A stretch of DNA of 64,000 nt, from the NCBI GenBank assembly GCA_963720945.1, contig CAVRHH010000031.1, positions 434,001-498,000 on the forward strand. The letters run 5' to 3'. The first letter of the stretch is position 1. Every line of letters begins with the position of its first letter. The notes under the pieces were generated by a model. That model worked only from the letters and a program-made list of their open reading frames with translations, ran no database searches and was not told where the DNA came from. Shown piece by piece: positions 1 through 8,037 of the stretch. This stretch comes from Bog-532 sp963720945 (GTDB lineage Bacteria; Actinomycetota; Actinomycetes; Streptosporangiales; Streptosporangiaceae). The position numbers and the translations under genes are program-made.

Positions 1-2
1 GG

Positions 3-335
3 ATCAGCCTCGACGAACTTCGCCGCCGGGTGGGTATCGTCCTCGCCGCCGCGTACGCCGACGAGGCCGCGGTGGCCCTGGCCGAACTGCCGCCGGTCGC
101 ATCCGCCGCGGCGGCCGGGACCGGCGGCCCGGCTGGGCCGGGCGGGGCCGGGGGAGCGGCCGCTGGCCGCGCGCGGTCACGATCGCGCCGCCGGCACGGT
201 CAGGCGGCCGAACCCCAGCCCGGCTGGGTCCCCACACCGGAGCGGTTCCGCGACCCCTCCAGCGGGACGATCATGCGCGTGTGGACCGATCCGGCCGACG
301 GCAGCCGGCATTACGTGCCGGACACCCTGGCCTGA
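3..335 (+). CDS. C-terminal part of a DUF1707-like (SHOCT-like) protein, truncated by the window edge
   Basis: The frame is open from base 3 and reads ISLDELRRRVGIVLAAAY, then AVALAELPP. This resembles the second half of the DUF1707 domain found in many actinobacterial membrane or regulatory proteins, where an EL(D/R)xRV motif is followed by an ALLADLP-like helix. An Ala/Gly/Pro-rich linker and a basic stretch follow. The last 35 residues (GWVPTPERFRDPSSGTIMRV onward) end in RHYVPDTLA and look folded, with two Trp residues. The 5' end lies outside the window, so length and start are unknown. The family assignment rests on one half-domain and is tentative; no function is inferred. Confidence 0.55.
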   Translation: MSLDELRRRVGIVLAAAYADEAAVALAELPPVASAAAAGTGGPAGPGGAGGAAAGRARSRSRRRHGQAAEPQPGWVPTPERFRDPSSGTIMRVWTDPADGSRHYVPDTLA

Positions 336-376
336 CCGGGCGCCCGGCACCATCAGCCGTGCCCCAGAATTGACCT

Positions 377-631
377 GTGGCGGCGTACCCGATCTCCGGG
401 GCCGGGATCCCCGGCGCCATCGGCACGCGCCTGCACGAGCCGCTCATGCTCGGCGCCACGAGTGGCCTGACCTTCTGGCCGCTGGCGACCGCGCTCACCA
501 TCGTCGTGATCGAGGTCGCCGTCCGCTGGCGCGCACCCCGCCGCCCCGAACCGCCGGCCCGAAACCCCCGCCCGCCGCTGACGCCCGCCGCCAACTTGTG
601 CACCTTCTGCTGTGCGCACCGCAGAAAATGA
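377..631 (+). CDS. small putative single-pass membrane protein
   Basis: An 84-codon frame begins at GTG 377, just after an in-frame stop at 371. The third codon positions are almost all G or C over the first 75 codons, which supports real coding. The product has one hydrophobic segment (about residues 30-50, FWPLATALTIVVIEVAV), then a Pro/Arg-rich tail with a CTFCC motif near the end. There is no obvious Shine-Dalgarno sequence and I do not recognise a family. It could be a small membrane protein or a chance frame in GC-rich DNA. Confidence 0.4.
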   Translation: MAAYPISGAGIPGAIGTRLHEPLMLGATSGLTFWPLATALTIVVIEVAVRWRAPRRPEPPARNPRPPLTPAANLCTFCCAHRRK

Positions 632-684
632 CCAAGATCTGTAACGGGCGGCGAACGGCGGGCCGGACGGCGGAATCCGCCGCG

Positions 685-1257
685 CTAAGGCCACTCGCGG
701 ACGAGGGAATCCAGCTCCCGGTGCGCCGGGGGCAGTTCCTGGCCGTCCGGCACGGTGCCCAGGTAGACGAAACCGGTAATCTCCTCGCCGTCGGCGAACC
801 CTAGCGCTTCGCGCACGAACGCGTCCCGGGCCGGCGCCCCGGTCCGCCACATCGCGCCGTAGCCCAGCGCGGTCGCGGCCAGCAGCAGGTTCTCGGTGGC
901 CGCCGCCGTGGCCGCCAGGCGCTCCGCGTGCGGCACCTTCTCGTCGCCGCCGGCCGGGCACGCCACCGCGATGATGACCGGCGCCCGCATTGGCTTGGCC
1001 CGCTCCCGGTCCTCGGCCGCGGCGTCCGGCTCGGCCCCGCGCTGCCGGCCGGACCGCCGGAGCGCCTCCGCGAGCACCTCCCCGAACGCCTTGCGGCCCG
1101 CGCCCCTGATCACCACGAAACGCCACGGGCGGTGCCGGCCATGGTCGGGCGCGGCCACGGCCGCGGCCAGCATGACCCGCAGGTCCTCGTCGCTGGGGGC
1201 GGGATCGGTGAGCACCGGGCGGGACCGGCGCGCGTGCATAGCGGTGAGAGCGTCCAT
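685..1257 (-). CDS. nitroreductase family protein (YdjA-like, FMN-dependent)
   Basis: The 190-residue product begins MDALTAMHARRSRPVLTD, the usual N-terminal RRS signature of small nitroreductases that binds the FMN phosphate. PDHGRHRPWRFVVI (about residues 37-50) and the ATENLLLAATALGYGAMWRTG region (about 120-140) are typical of the YdjA-type branch. These are soluble homodimeric flavoproteins that use NAD(P)H to reduce nitro or quinone compounds; the substrate here is unknown. Length matches the family. It is transcribed divergently from hisD with about 70 bp between starts, so the two may share a promoter region but are not functionally linked by sequence. Confidence 0.85.
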   Translation of the reverse strand: MDALTAMHARRSRPVLTDPAPSDEDLRVMLAAAVAAPDHGRHRPWRFVVIRGAGRKAFGEVLAEALRRSGRQRGAEPDAAAEDRERAKPMRAPVIIAVACPAGGDEKVPHAERLAATAAATENLLLAATALGYGAMWRTGAPARDAFVREALGFADGEEITGFVYLGTVPDGQELPPAHRELDSLVREWP

Positions 1258-1330
1258 GATTATGGCCGAGCCTAGCGGGTGGCCGCGTTAACCCCGGGCG
1301 TCCACTGGGCACGCTCCGTAGACTGTGCGG

Positions 1331-2641
1331 GTGATATCCCGTATCGACCTGCGTGCCCGCGATGCCGCCACCCTCACCCGCGCGAGCCTGTCCGGCGTGC
1401 TGCCGCGTGCCACCCTCGACGTCGCGGCCGCCGCCGAGCAGGTCCGGCCGGTGTGCGAGGACGTCCGCCGCCGGGGCGCCGCGGCGGTGCGCGAGTACAC
1501 CGCCCGGTTCGACGGCGTCGACCTGGCCAGCACGCGCGTACCCGCCGAGGCCCTCCGCAACGCGCTGGAGGACCTCGACCCGGCGGTCGCCGCGGCGCTC
1601 GAGGAGGCCGCCCGCCGGACCCGGCTCGTGCATCAGGCCCAGCTCCCGCCCGCCGAGACCGTGGTGACGCCGGCCAGCGGCCTCACCGTGGCCGGGCGGT
1701 ACGTGCCGGTCAGCCGGGCCGGTGTCTACGTGCCCGGCGGCCTGGTGGCCTATCCCTCCTCGGTCGTCATGAACGTCGTGCCCGCGCAGGTCGCGGGGGT
1801 GTCCTCGGTCGCGGTCGCCTCGCCGCCGCAGGCGGACAACGGGGGCCTGCCGCACCCGGCCGTGCTCGCCGCGTGCGCGCTGCTCGGCGTGGACGAGGTG
1901 CACGCGGTCGGCGGCGCCCAGGCCCTGGCCATGTTCGCGTACGGCACCGAGGACTGCGCGCCCGCCGACGTGCTCACCGGCCCGGGCAACGTCTACGTCG
2001 CCGCGGCCAAGCGGCTGCTCGGCGGGATCGTGGGCACCGACGGCGAGAACGGGCCGACCGAAATCGCGATCATCGCCGACCACACGGCCGACCCCGGCTA
2101 CGTCGCCGCCGACCTGATCGCCCAGGCCGAGCACGACCCGCTGGCTGCCTGCCTGCTTATCACCTCCGACCCGGACCTGCCCGCCCGGACCGATGCCGAG
2201 CTGGCCGTCCAGCTGCCGGCCGCGCCGAACCGGGACCGCATCGCCCGCGCCCTCGCCGGCCAGTCCGCGTACGTGCTCGTGGCCGACGTGGACGCCGCGC
2301 TGGCCGTCTCCGACGTCTGGGCCCCCGAGCACCTGGAGGTGCAGACCGAGGACGCGCCCAAGGTCGCGGCGCGGGTCAGGAACGCGGGCGCCATCTTCGC
2401 CGGGCCGTACTCGCCGGTCTCCCTGGGCGACTACCTGGCCGGCTCCAACCACGTGCTGCCCACCGGGGGGACCGCCCGGCACGCCGCGGGGCTGACCGTG
2501 CTCCCGTTCCTGCGGCTCATCAACGTGGTCGAATGCTCCCGCGAGGCGCTGGCCGCCGCGGCTCCGCACATCGACGCGCTGGGCGGCGCCGAGGAACTTG
2601 CCGCGCACGTCGCCGCCGTCCGGGTCCGGGTGCCCCGGTGA
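1331..2641 (+). CDS. hisD: histidinol dehydrogenase
   Basis: Catalyses the last two oxidations of histidine synthesis, L-histidinol to L-histidine with NAD+, as a cytosolic zinc-dependent homodimer. The protein (436 aa) carries the family blocks YVPGGLVAYPSSVVMNVVPA, LTGPGNVYVAAAKR, GPTEIAIIAD, DLIAQAEHDP and LGDYLAGSNHVLPTGG, including the Gln-His pair that binds zinc and the catalytic His of the SNHVLPT block. I chose GTG 1331 because MISRIDLR is the conserved beginning in actinobacteria; GTG 1325 would add two residues. It opens the his operon and its stop overlaps the hisC start by 4 bp. Confidence 0.95.
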   Translation: MISRIDLRARDAATLTRASLSGVLPRATLDVAAAAEQVRPVCEDVRRRGAAAVREYTARFDGVDLASTRVPAEALRNALEDLDPAVAAALEEAARRTRLVHQAQLPPAETVVTPASGLTVAGRYVPVSRAGVYVPGGLVAYPSSVVMNVVPAQVAGVSSVAVASPPQADNGGLPHPAVLAACALLGVDEVHAVGGAQALAMFAYGTEDCAPADVLTGPGNVYVAAAKRLLGGIVGTDGENGPTEIAIIADHTADPGYVAADLIAQAEHDPLAACLLITSDPDLPARTDAELAVQLPAAPNRDRIARALAGQSAYVLVADVDAALAVSDVWAPEHLEVQTEDAPKVAARVRNAGAIFAGPYSPVSLGDYLAGSNHVLPTGGTARHAAGLTVLPFLRLINVVECSREALAAAAPHIDALGGAEELAAHVAAVRVRVPR

Positions 2642-3915
2642 CCGGCCAGCTGCCCCCGGGCGGTACCGCCGAGCTGCCCATCCGCGAGGACCTGGCGGGG
2701 CTCGAGCCGTACGGCGCGCCGCAGCTCGACGTGCCCGTCCGGCTGAACACGAACGAGAACCCGTACCCGCCGTCGGCGCGGCTGGCCGGAGCCGTGGCCG
2801 ACGCGGTGGCGGCGGTGGCCGGCGGCCTCAACCGGTACCCCGACCGGGACGCGGTCGAGCTGCGCAAGGACCTCGCCGACTACCTGGGCCACGGGCTGAC
2901 CGGGCGGCAGGTCTGGGCGGCCAACGGCTCCAACGAGATCATCCAGCAGCTGCTGCAGGCCTTCGGCGGCCCGGGCCGGACCGCGCTCGGCTTCGAGCCG
3001 TCCTACTCCATGCACCCGCTGATCGCCAAGGTCACCTGCACCGGCTGGCTGGCCGCGTGCCGGGAGGCGGACTTCAGCATCGACCCGGACCGGGCCGGCC
3101 CCCTGATCCGGGACGCCCGCCCGTCGGTGGTCTTCCTCACCTCCCCGAACAACCCGACCGGGACCGCGCTGCCGCTCGGCGTCATCGAGGCGGTGTGCCA
3201 GGCCGCGCCCGGCATCGTCGTCGTCGACGAGGCGTACGCCGAATTCGCCCGCGCGGGCACCCCGAGCGCGCTGACGCTGCTGCCGAGGTTCCCCCGGCTG
3301 GTGGTGACGCGCACCATGTCCAAGGCGTTCGCCATGGCCGGCGCGCGCGTCGGGTACCTGGCGGGCAGCCCCGAGCTGATCGCCGGGCTGCTGATCGTCC
3401 GGCTGCCCTACCACCTGTCCGCGGTCACCCAGGCCGTCGCGCGCGCCGCCCTGGCCTGCGCCGCCGAGCCGCTGGCCAGCGTGGCCGCGCTGCGGGCCGA
3501 ACGTGACGCCACCGTGGCCTGGCTGCGCGGCCGCGGCCTCAGCGTGGCCGACTCCGACGCCAACTTCGTCCTGTTCGGCCGGTTCGCGGACCGGCACGCG
3601 GTCTGGCAGGGCCTGCTGGACCACGGCGTGCTCGTCCGCGAGACCGGGCCGGCCGGCTGGCTGCGGGTCACGATCGGCACACCGGCCGAGATGGCGGCGT
3701 TCCGGGACGCCCTGGCCCTAGCCCTGGCCCAGGTCACGGCCACGACCGGGGCCCCGGGCACGAGCGGGCCGGCGGGCATCAGCGGGGCCACGGACACGAC
3801 TGAGCGGCCGCGCGGCGGCTTGCCCGACGCGCGCGCTCCGGCAAGCACTGAGCGGCCGCGCGGCGGCTTGTCCGACGCGCGCGCTCCGGAAAGCACTGAG
3901 GTGACGGACGCGTGA
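2638..3915 (+). CDS. hisC: histidinol-phosphate aminotransferase with repeat-containing C-terminal tail
   Basis: PLP enzyme (fold type I) that transaminates imidazole acetol-phosphate with glutamate in histidine synthesis. It starts at GTG 2638, overlapping the hisD stop. Visible blocks are RLNTNENPYPPS (residues 35-46), ANGSNEIIQQL, SPNNPTG, VVDEAYAEF and TMSKAF with the PLP lysine at about residue 229, then GARVGYLAG. The catalytic fold ends near residue 365 with TIGTPAEMAAFRDAL. About 55 further residues form a Thr/Gly/Pro/Ala tail with two 16-residue repeats (TERPRGGLPDARAPAS) encoded by a 48-bp tandem repeat at 3799-3894. The family normally has no such tail. Confidence 0.94.
   Translation: MTGQLPPGGTAELPIREDLAGLEPYGAPQLDVPVRLNTNENPYPPSARLAGAVADAVAAVAGGLNRYPDRDAVELRKDLADYLGHGLTGRQVWAANGSNEIIQQLLQAFGGPGRTALGFEPSYSMHPLIAKVTCTGWLAACREADFSIDPDRAGPLIRDARPSVVFLTSPNNPTGTALPLGVIEAVCQAAPGIVVVDEAYAEFARAGTPSALTLLPRFPRLVVTRTMSKAFAMAGARVGYLAGSPELIAGLLIVRLPYHLSAVTQAVARAALACAAEPLASVAALRAERDATVAWLRGRGLSVADSDANFVLFGRFADRHAVWQGLLDHGVLVRETGPAGWLRVTIGTPAEMAAFRDALALALAQVTATTGAPGTSGPAGISGATDTTERPRGGLPDARAPASTERPRGGLSDARAPESTEVTDA
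3799..3894 (+). repeat. 48-bp tandem repeat inside the 3' end of hisC
   Basis: Two copies, starting at 3799 and 3847, differ at two or three bases and keep the reading frame (16 aa each). Each copy contains an imperfect palindrome around a CGCGCGCG core flanked by GCTTG(C/T)C and its near-complement, so the DNA could form a hairpin shortly before hisB. This may be a captured intergenic palindromic repeat or a simple tandem duplication. Confidence 0.8.
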
Positions 3916-4511
3916 ACCACCGGGACCGGAAGGCGCGCGTCGAGCGCCTCACCCACGAGACCCAGATCCTCGTCGAGCTCGACCTGGACGGCATCGGCGT
4001 GGTGGAGGTATCCACCGGCGTCCCGTTCTTCGACCACATGCTGGCCCAGCTCGGCAAGCACGGCGGCCTCGACCTGATGGTCCGGGCCAAGGGCGACGTG
4101 GAGATCGACGCGCACCACACGGTGGAGGACACGGCGATCGCGCTGGGCCAGGCGCTGCGTGAGGCGCTGGGCGACAAGTCCGGCATCACCCGGTTCGGCG
4201 ACGCGCTCGTGCCGCTGGACGAGACGCTGGTCATGGCGGCCGTGGACCTGTCCGGGCGGCCGTACGTGGTGCACGAGGAACCGGATCTGATGGCCCCGCT
4301 GATCGGCAGCTACGACACCACGCTGACCCGGCACATCTTCGAATCGCTGGCCGCGTCCGCGGGCATCTGCCTGCACGTGCGCGTGCTGTCCGGCCGGAAC
4401 CCGCACCACATCGTGGAAGCCCAGTTCAAGGCCGTCGCGCGGGCGCTGCGTACCGCCGTCGCGGTGGACCCGCGGACCGGCGGGGTGCCGAGCACCAAGG
4501 GCGTCCTGTGA
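3912..4511 (+). CDS. hisB: imidazoleglycerol-phosphate dehydratase
   Basis: Monofunctional 199-residue HisB, with no phosphatase domain as is usual in actinobacteria. It dehydrates imidazole glycerol-phosphate to imidazole acetol-phosphate. Diagnostic motifs are FFDHMLAQ and HHTVEDTAIALG (about residues 58-75), and later HHIVEAQFKA (about 160). These supply the His/Glu ligands of the paired manganese ions. The start GTG 3912 overlaps the hisC stop (GTGA) and its own stop overlaps hisH in the same way, pointing to translational coupling. Confidence 0.96.
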   Translation: MNHRDRKARVERLTHETQILVELDLDGIGVVEVSTGVPFFDHMLAQLGKHGGLDLMVRAKGDVEIDAHHTVEDTAIALGQALREALGDKSGITRFGDALVPLDETLVMAAVDLSGRPYVVHEEPDLMAPLIGSYDTTLTRHIFESLAASAGICLHVRVLSGRNPHHIVEAQFKAVARALRTAVAVDPRTGGVPSTKGVL

Positions 4512-5146
4512 GCGCGAAACCCACCGTCGCGGTGCTCGACTACGGGTCGGGAAATCTCCGGTCCGCCGAACGGGCCCTGGTCAGGGTCGGCGCCGCCGCC
4601 GAGGTGACCGCCGATCCGGACACCATCCTGGACGCCGACGGGCTGGCGGTCCCCGGGGTAGGGGCGTTCGCCGCCTGCATGGCGGGTGTGCGTGCCGTGC
4701 GCGGGGACAAGCTGATCGCCCAGCGGCTCGCCGCCGGCCGGCCGGTGCTGGGCATCTGCGTCGGGATGCAGGTGCTGTTCTCGGCCGGCGTGGAGCACGG
4801 CCTGCACACCGAGGGCTGCGGCCTGCTGCCCGGCACGGTGGAGCGGCTGGACGCCCCGGTGCTGCCGCACATGGGCTGGAACACGGTCTCCCCGCCCGCG
4901 GGATCGTCCCTGTTCGCCGGGATCGGGCCGGACGCGCGGTTCTACTTCGTGCACTCCTACGCGCTGCGGTACGCCCGCGCCGGGCTGCTGCGTGAGTCAG
5001 GCGCGCTGGTCACCTGGGCCACGCACGGCGAGCCGTTCGCCGCCGCGGTGGAGAAGGGCGCGCTGGCCGCGACGCAGTTCCACCCGGAAAAGTCCGGTGA
5101 CGCCGGCGCCGTCCTGCTGTCGAACTGGCTGGAGAAGATCCGATGA
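4508..5146 (+). CDS. hisH: imidazole glycerol-phosphate synthase, glutaminase subunit
   Basis: Class I glutamine amidotransferase that releases ammonia for HisF. The 212-residue protein begins VAVLDYGSGNLRSAERAL. It has the oxyanion loop PGVGAF, the nucleophile Cys at about residue 84 in LGICVGMQVLF, and the His-Glu pair in FHPEKSGDAG near the C-terminus, so the triad is intact. It works as a heterodimer with HisF, encoded downstream. Its start overlaps hisB and its stop overlaps priA. Confidence 0.96.
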   Translation: MSAKPTVAVLDYGSGNLRSAERALVRVGAAAEVTADPDTILDADGLAVPGVGAFAACMAGVRAVRGDKLIAQRLAAGRPVLGICVGMQVLFSAGVEHGLHTEGCGLLPGTVERLDAPVLPHMGWNTVSPPAGSSLFAGIGPDARFYFVHSYALRYARAGLLRESGALVTWATHGEPFAAAVEKGALAATQFHPEKSGDAGAVLLSNWLEKIR

Positions 5147-5916
5147 GCACGCCCGCCGAGGAGGCATCCCCGGGAAGCGCGGCCACCGCGCCCGGGCGCC
5201 TGACCCTGCTGCCCGCGGTTGACGTCGCCGGCGGCCAGGCCGTCCGGCTGGTCCAGGGCGCGGCCGGCACCGAAACCGGTTACGGCGACCCGCTGGAGGC
5301 CGCGCTGGCCTGGCAGCGATCCGGCGCGGAATGGATCCACCTGGTGGACCTGGACGCGGCCTTCGGCCGTGGCTCGAACGCCACGCTGCTCGCCGAGGTG
5401 ACGGGCCGGCTCGACATCAGCGTGGAGCTGTCCGGCGGCATCCGCGACGACGCCTCGCTGGCGGCCGCGCTCGCCACCGGCTGCGCCCGGGTCAACATCG
5501 GCACGGCGGCACTGGAGAACCCGGACTGGGTCCGTTCGGTCATCGCCCGGCACGGCGACCGGATCGCGGTCGGGCTCGACGTGCGCGGCACCCGGCTGGC
5601 CGCCCGCGGCTGGACCTCCGAAGGCGGTGACCTGCACCAGACGCTGGACCGGCTGGACGCCGACGGCTGCGCGCGGTACGTGGTCACCGACGTGACCAAG
5701 GACGGCACCCTGCGCGGCCCCAGCCTGGACCTGCTGTGCGACGTCTGCGCGCGGACCAGCCGTCCCGTGGTGGCCAGCGGGGGAGTGTCCAGCCTGGACG
5801 ACCTCCGCGCGATCGCCGCGCTGGTGCCGCTCGGCGTGGAGGGCGCCATCGTCGGCAAGGCGCTCTACGCGGGCGCATTCACGCTGGAACAGGCGCTGCA
5901 GGCGGTGGCCCCGTGA
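5143..5916 (+). CDS. priA: bifunctional phosphoribosyl isomerase PriA (HisA/TrpF)
   Basis: A (beta/alpha)8 isomerase of 257 residues after an Ala-rich N-terminal extension. It starts LLPAVDVAGGQAVRLVQG, has the conserved Asp of strand 1, WIHLVDLDAAFGRG, ELSGGIRDD, GLDVRGTRLAARGW and VTDVTKDGTLRGP, and ends with the phosphate-binding GVEGAIVGKALY. In actinobacteria this enzyme isomerises both ProFAR (histidine) and phosphoribosyl anthranilate (tryptophan) and replaces TrpF. That fits the absence of trpF among the trp genes downstream. ATG 5143 overlaps the hisH stop. Confidence 0.94.
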   Translation: MSTPAEEASPGSAATAPGRLTLLPAVDVAGGQAVRLVQGAAGTETGYGDPLEAALAWQRSGAEWIHLVDLDAAFGRGSNATLLAEVTGRLDISVELSGGIRDDASLAAALATGCARVNIGTAALENPDWVRSVIARHGDRIAVGLDVRGTRLAARGWTSEGGDLHQTLDRLDADGCARYVVTDVTKDGTLRGPSLDLLCDVCARTSRPVVASGGVSSLDDLRAIAALVPLGVEGAIVGKALYAGAFTLEQALQAVAP

Positions 5917-6020
5917 GCGCCGCCGCCAACCGGCTAGCGAGTGGGGCCCCCGGGGCCCCGCGAGCGGCCGGTGGCGTTCGTACCTGGCGGCGGCGCGAAC
6001 GTCTGGAAGGAGCACGGTGA
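5913..6020 (+). CDS. possible 35-codon coupling ORF between priA and hisF
   Basis: GTG 5913 overlaps the priA stop (GTGA) and the frame ends in TGA 6018-6020, which overlaps the hisF GTG at 6017. It thus bridges the only gap in an otherwise overlapping operon. The 35-residue product is Ala/Gly/Arg-rich with no recognisable family, and third-position GC is lower than in the neighbouring genes. It may serve only to carry ribosomes to hisF, or be chance. A RidA-type gene can occupy this place in relatives, but I see no resemblance here. Confidence 0.3.
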   Translation: MSAAANRLASGAPGAPRAAGGVRTWRRRERLEGAR

Positions 6021-6808
6021 CCGTCGCGGTCCGGGTCATCCCGTGCCTCGACGTGGACGGCGGCCGGGTCGTCAAGGGCGTCAACTTCCGTGACCTGCGC
6101 GACGCGGGCGACCCGGTGGAGCTGGCCGCCGCCTACGACGCGGAAGGCGCCGACGAGCTGACGTTCCTCGACATCACCGCGTCCAGCGGGGGCCGCGAGA
6201 CCACGTACAACGTCGTCCGCCGCACCGCCGAGCAGGTGTTCATCCCGCTGACCGTCGGCGGCGGCGTCCGCAGCGAGGGAGACGTCGACCGGCTGCTCCG
6301 GGCCGGCGCGGACAAGGTCTCGCTGAACACCGCGGCCATCGCCCGCCCGGACCTGCTGGCCGAGGCCGCCCGGCGGTTCGGTTCGCAGTGCGTGGTGCTG
6401 TCCGTGGACGCGCGCCGCTTCCATCCCCCGGCCAGCCCGGGCGGTGCCCCGGAGCCGCCGCCGAGCGGGTTCGAGGTCACCACGCACGGGGGCCGGCGCG
6501 GCACCGGCATCGACGCGGTGGCCTGGGCGCGCCGCGGCGCCGACCTGGGCGCGGGCGAGATCCTGCTCAACTCGATGGACGCCGACGGCACCGGGGCCGG
6601 CTTCGACCTGGAACTGATCGCCGCGGTGCGCGACGCCGTAAGCGTGCCGGTGATTGCCAGCGGCGGCGCGGGGAGGGTGGCCCATTTCGCGCCCGCCATC
6701 GACGCCGGAGCCGACGCGGTGCTCGCGGCCAGCGTGTTCCATTTCGGGAAGCTGCGCATCGCCGAGGTCAAGGAAGCACTCCGCGCGGCCGGCCGCCCCG
6801 TCCGCTGA
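6017..6808 (+). CDS. hisF: imidazole glycerol-phosphate synthase, cyclase subunit
   Basis: The 263-residue (beta/alpha)8 cyclase makes imidazole glycerol-phosphate and AICAR from PRFAR and the ammonia supplied by HisH. Signature segments are VIPCLDVDGGRVVKGVNF with the catalytic Asp, LTFLDITASS, PLTVGGGVRSEGD, DKVSLNTAA, LLNSMDADGTGAGFD with the second catalytic Asp, VIASGGAGRVAHF and ADAVLAASVFHFG. A Pro-rich loop (about residues 137-150) is slightly longer than usual. The start GTG 6017 has a good upstream GGAAGGAG. The stop codon lies inside the first unit of a tandem repeat that continues downstream. Confidence 0.96.
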   Translation: MTVAVRVIPCLDVDGGRVVKGVNFRDLRDAGDPVELAAAYDAEGADELTFLDITASSGGRETTYNVVRRTAEQVFIPLTVGGGVRSEGDVDRLLRAGADKVSLNTAAIARPDLLAEAARRFGSQCVVLSVDARRFHPPASPGGAPEPPPSGFEVTTHGGRRGTGIDAVAWARRGADLGAGEILLNSMDADGTGAGFDLELIAAVRDAVSVPVIASGGAGRVAHFAPAIDAGADAVLAASVFHFGKLRIAEVKEALRAAGRPVR

Positions 6809-7022
6809 ACCCGTTGCCTGGCGCCCCCGCCTCGGCACCCGGCCCGCCCGTCCGCTGACCCCGTTACCTGGGCGCCCCGGGCTGGGCACCCGGCTTGCCC
6901 GTCCGCTGACCCGGTTACCCGGGCGTCCCGGGCTGGGCACCCGGCCGGCCCGCCCGTCCGCTGAACCCGTTGCCCCGGCGTCCCGGGCTGGGCACCCGGC
7001 TCGCCGGCCCGCTGAACCCGTT
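6800..7022 (+). repeat. about 50-bp imperfect tandem repeat following hisF
   Basis: The phrase GTCCGCTGA recurs at 6800, 6850, 6901 and 6956, and a degenerate copy lies near 7006, spaced 50-55 bp. Between copies lies a variable GTTACCTGGGCG then GGCTGGGCACCCGG segment. The first copy includes the hisF stop codon, so the array looks like tandem duplication of the hisF 3' end. It fills the space between hisF and the convergent ppgK and may act in termination, although there is no T-tract. Confidence 0.8.
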
Positions 7023-7034
7023 ACTAGTTACTGG

Positions 7035-7901
7035 TTACTCGGGCAGTCCCGGGCTGGGGAACCCGGGCAGGCCCTGATCGCCGGCGGTGCTGGTGGTGAC
7101 CCCGATCGTGGCGCCCAGGCTCGGGTTGGCGGTGGCGCCCGCGCCGACCCGGACCGGGGCGGCCGAGCCGGGGTGCGCGGCCATCGCGGCGCCGGCGATG
7201 CCGGCGTCGTTGTGCATCCCGGCCGGCACGACCCGCGCGTGCAGCCCGGTCAGCAGCGGAAGGAACTTCTCCGACTGCTTGCTGATCCCGCCGCCGACGA
7301 TGATGAGCTGCGGGTACACCAGCGCCTCGATGTGCTCCAGGTACTCGTTGACGTTCTTCGCCCACTGCTTCCAGTTCATGTCATGGGCGGTCTTGGCCCG
7401 CTCGGAGGCCCGCTCCTCCGCGTCCTTGCCGCGGATCTCCAGGTGGCCGAACTCGGTGTTCGGCACGAGGACGCCGTCCACGAACAGCGCGCTGCCGATC
7501 CCGGTGCCGAACGTCACCATGAACACCGTGCCCGGTTCGCCTTTCCCGGCACCGAACGTCATCTCCGCGACGCCCGCCGCGTCCGCGTCGTTGAGCAGCC
7601 GGACGTCCTGCCCGGCCGCCTTGGACAGCAGCGCGCGGGCGTCCAGGCCGATCCACGCCTTGTCCAGGTTGGCCGCCGTGCGGGTGACGCCGTTCATGAC
7701 CACGCCCGGGAAGGTGATCCCGATGGGCCCGGACCAGGAGAAGGTTTCCGCGAGTTTCTGCACGACCTCGGCTACGGCGTCGGGGATCGCCGGGCGCGGC
7801 GTCGCGATCTTCACCCGGTCGGCCAGGAACCTGCCGGTATCCAGGTCCACGGGTGCCGCCTTCATCCCGGTACCGCCGATATCGATGCCCAGTGCGTGCA
7901 T
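7035..7901 (-). CDS. ppgK: polyphosphate glucokinase
   Basis: ROK-family sugar kinase, 288 aa, phosphorylating glucose with polyphosphate (and usually ATP). MHALGIDIGGTGMKAAPVDL gives phosphate-1, ITFPGVVMNG follows, then LLNDADAAGVAEMTFG with the catalytic Asp, VTFGTGIGSALFVDG (phosphate-2), and EIRGKDAEERASERAK with NWKQWAKNVNEYLEHIEALVYPQLIIVGGG. Together these are characteristic of actinobacterial PPGK. I chose ATG 7901 because it has GGGAGGGAGAGGAG just upstream and matches the family start. The last 35 residues are an unusual Gly/Ala/Pro-rich extension. Convergent with hisF and divergent from the small membrane protein gene. Confidence 0.93.
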   Translation of the reverse strand: MHALGIDIGGTGMKAAPVDLDTGRFLADRVKIATPRPAIPDAVAEVVQKLAETFSWSGPIGITFPGVVMNGVTRTAANLDKAWIGLDARALLSKAAGQDVRLLNDADAAGVAEMTFGAGKGEPGTVFMVTFGTGIGSALFVDGVLVPNTEFGHLEIRGKDAEERASERAKTAHDMNWKQWAKNVNEYLEHIEALVYPQLIIVGGGISKQSEKFLPLLTGLHARVVPAGMHNDAGIAGAAMAAHPGSAAPVRVGAGATANPSLGATIGVTTSTAGDQGLPGFPSPGLPE

Positions 7902-8037
7902 GGTTACTCCTCTCCCTCCCGCGACGGCCGGGGCCAGGAGGCTGGCCGACGCTGCCCAGTATTCCGTACTCCCAGGTAAGCTCTTGAGCAGTACATGCCC
8001 CATCAGGGCGTGTGTAGCCGCGGAAAGGGGGCGGCTG

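Noticed and set aside
353..2608. 751-codon minus-strand frame opposite hisD and overlapping the nitroreductase
   Set aside because: Composition is Arg/Gly/His-rich as expected from an antisense reading of high-GC genes; hisD and the nitroreductase explain the region.
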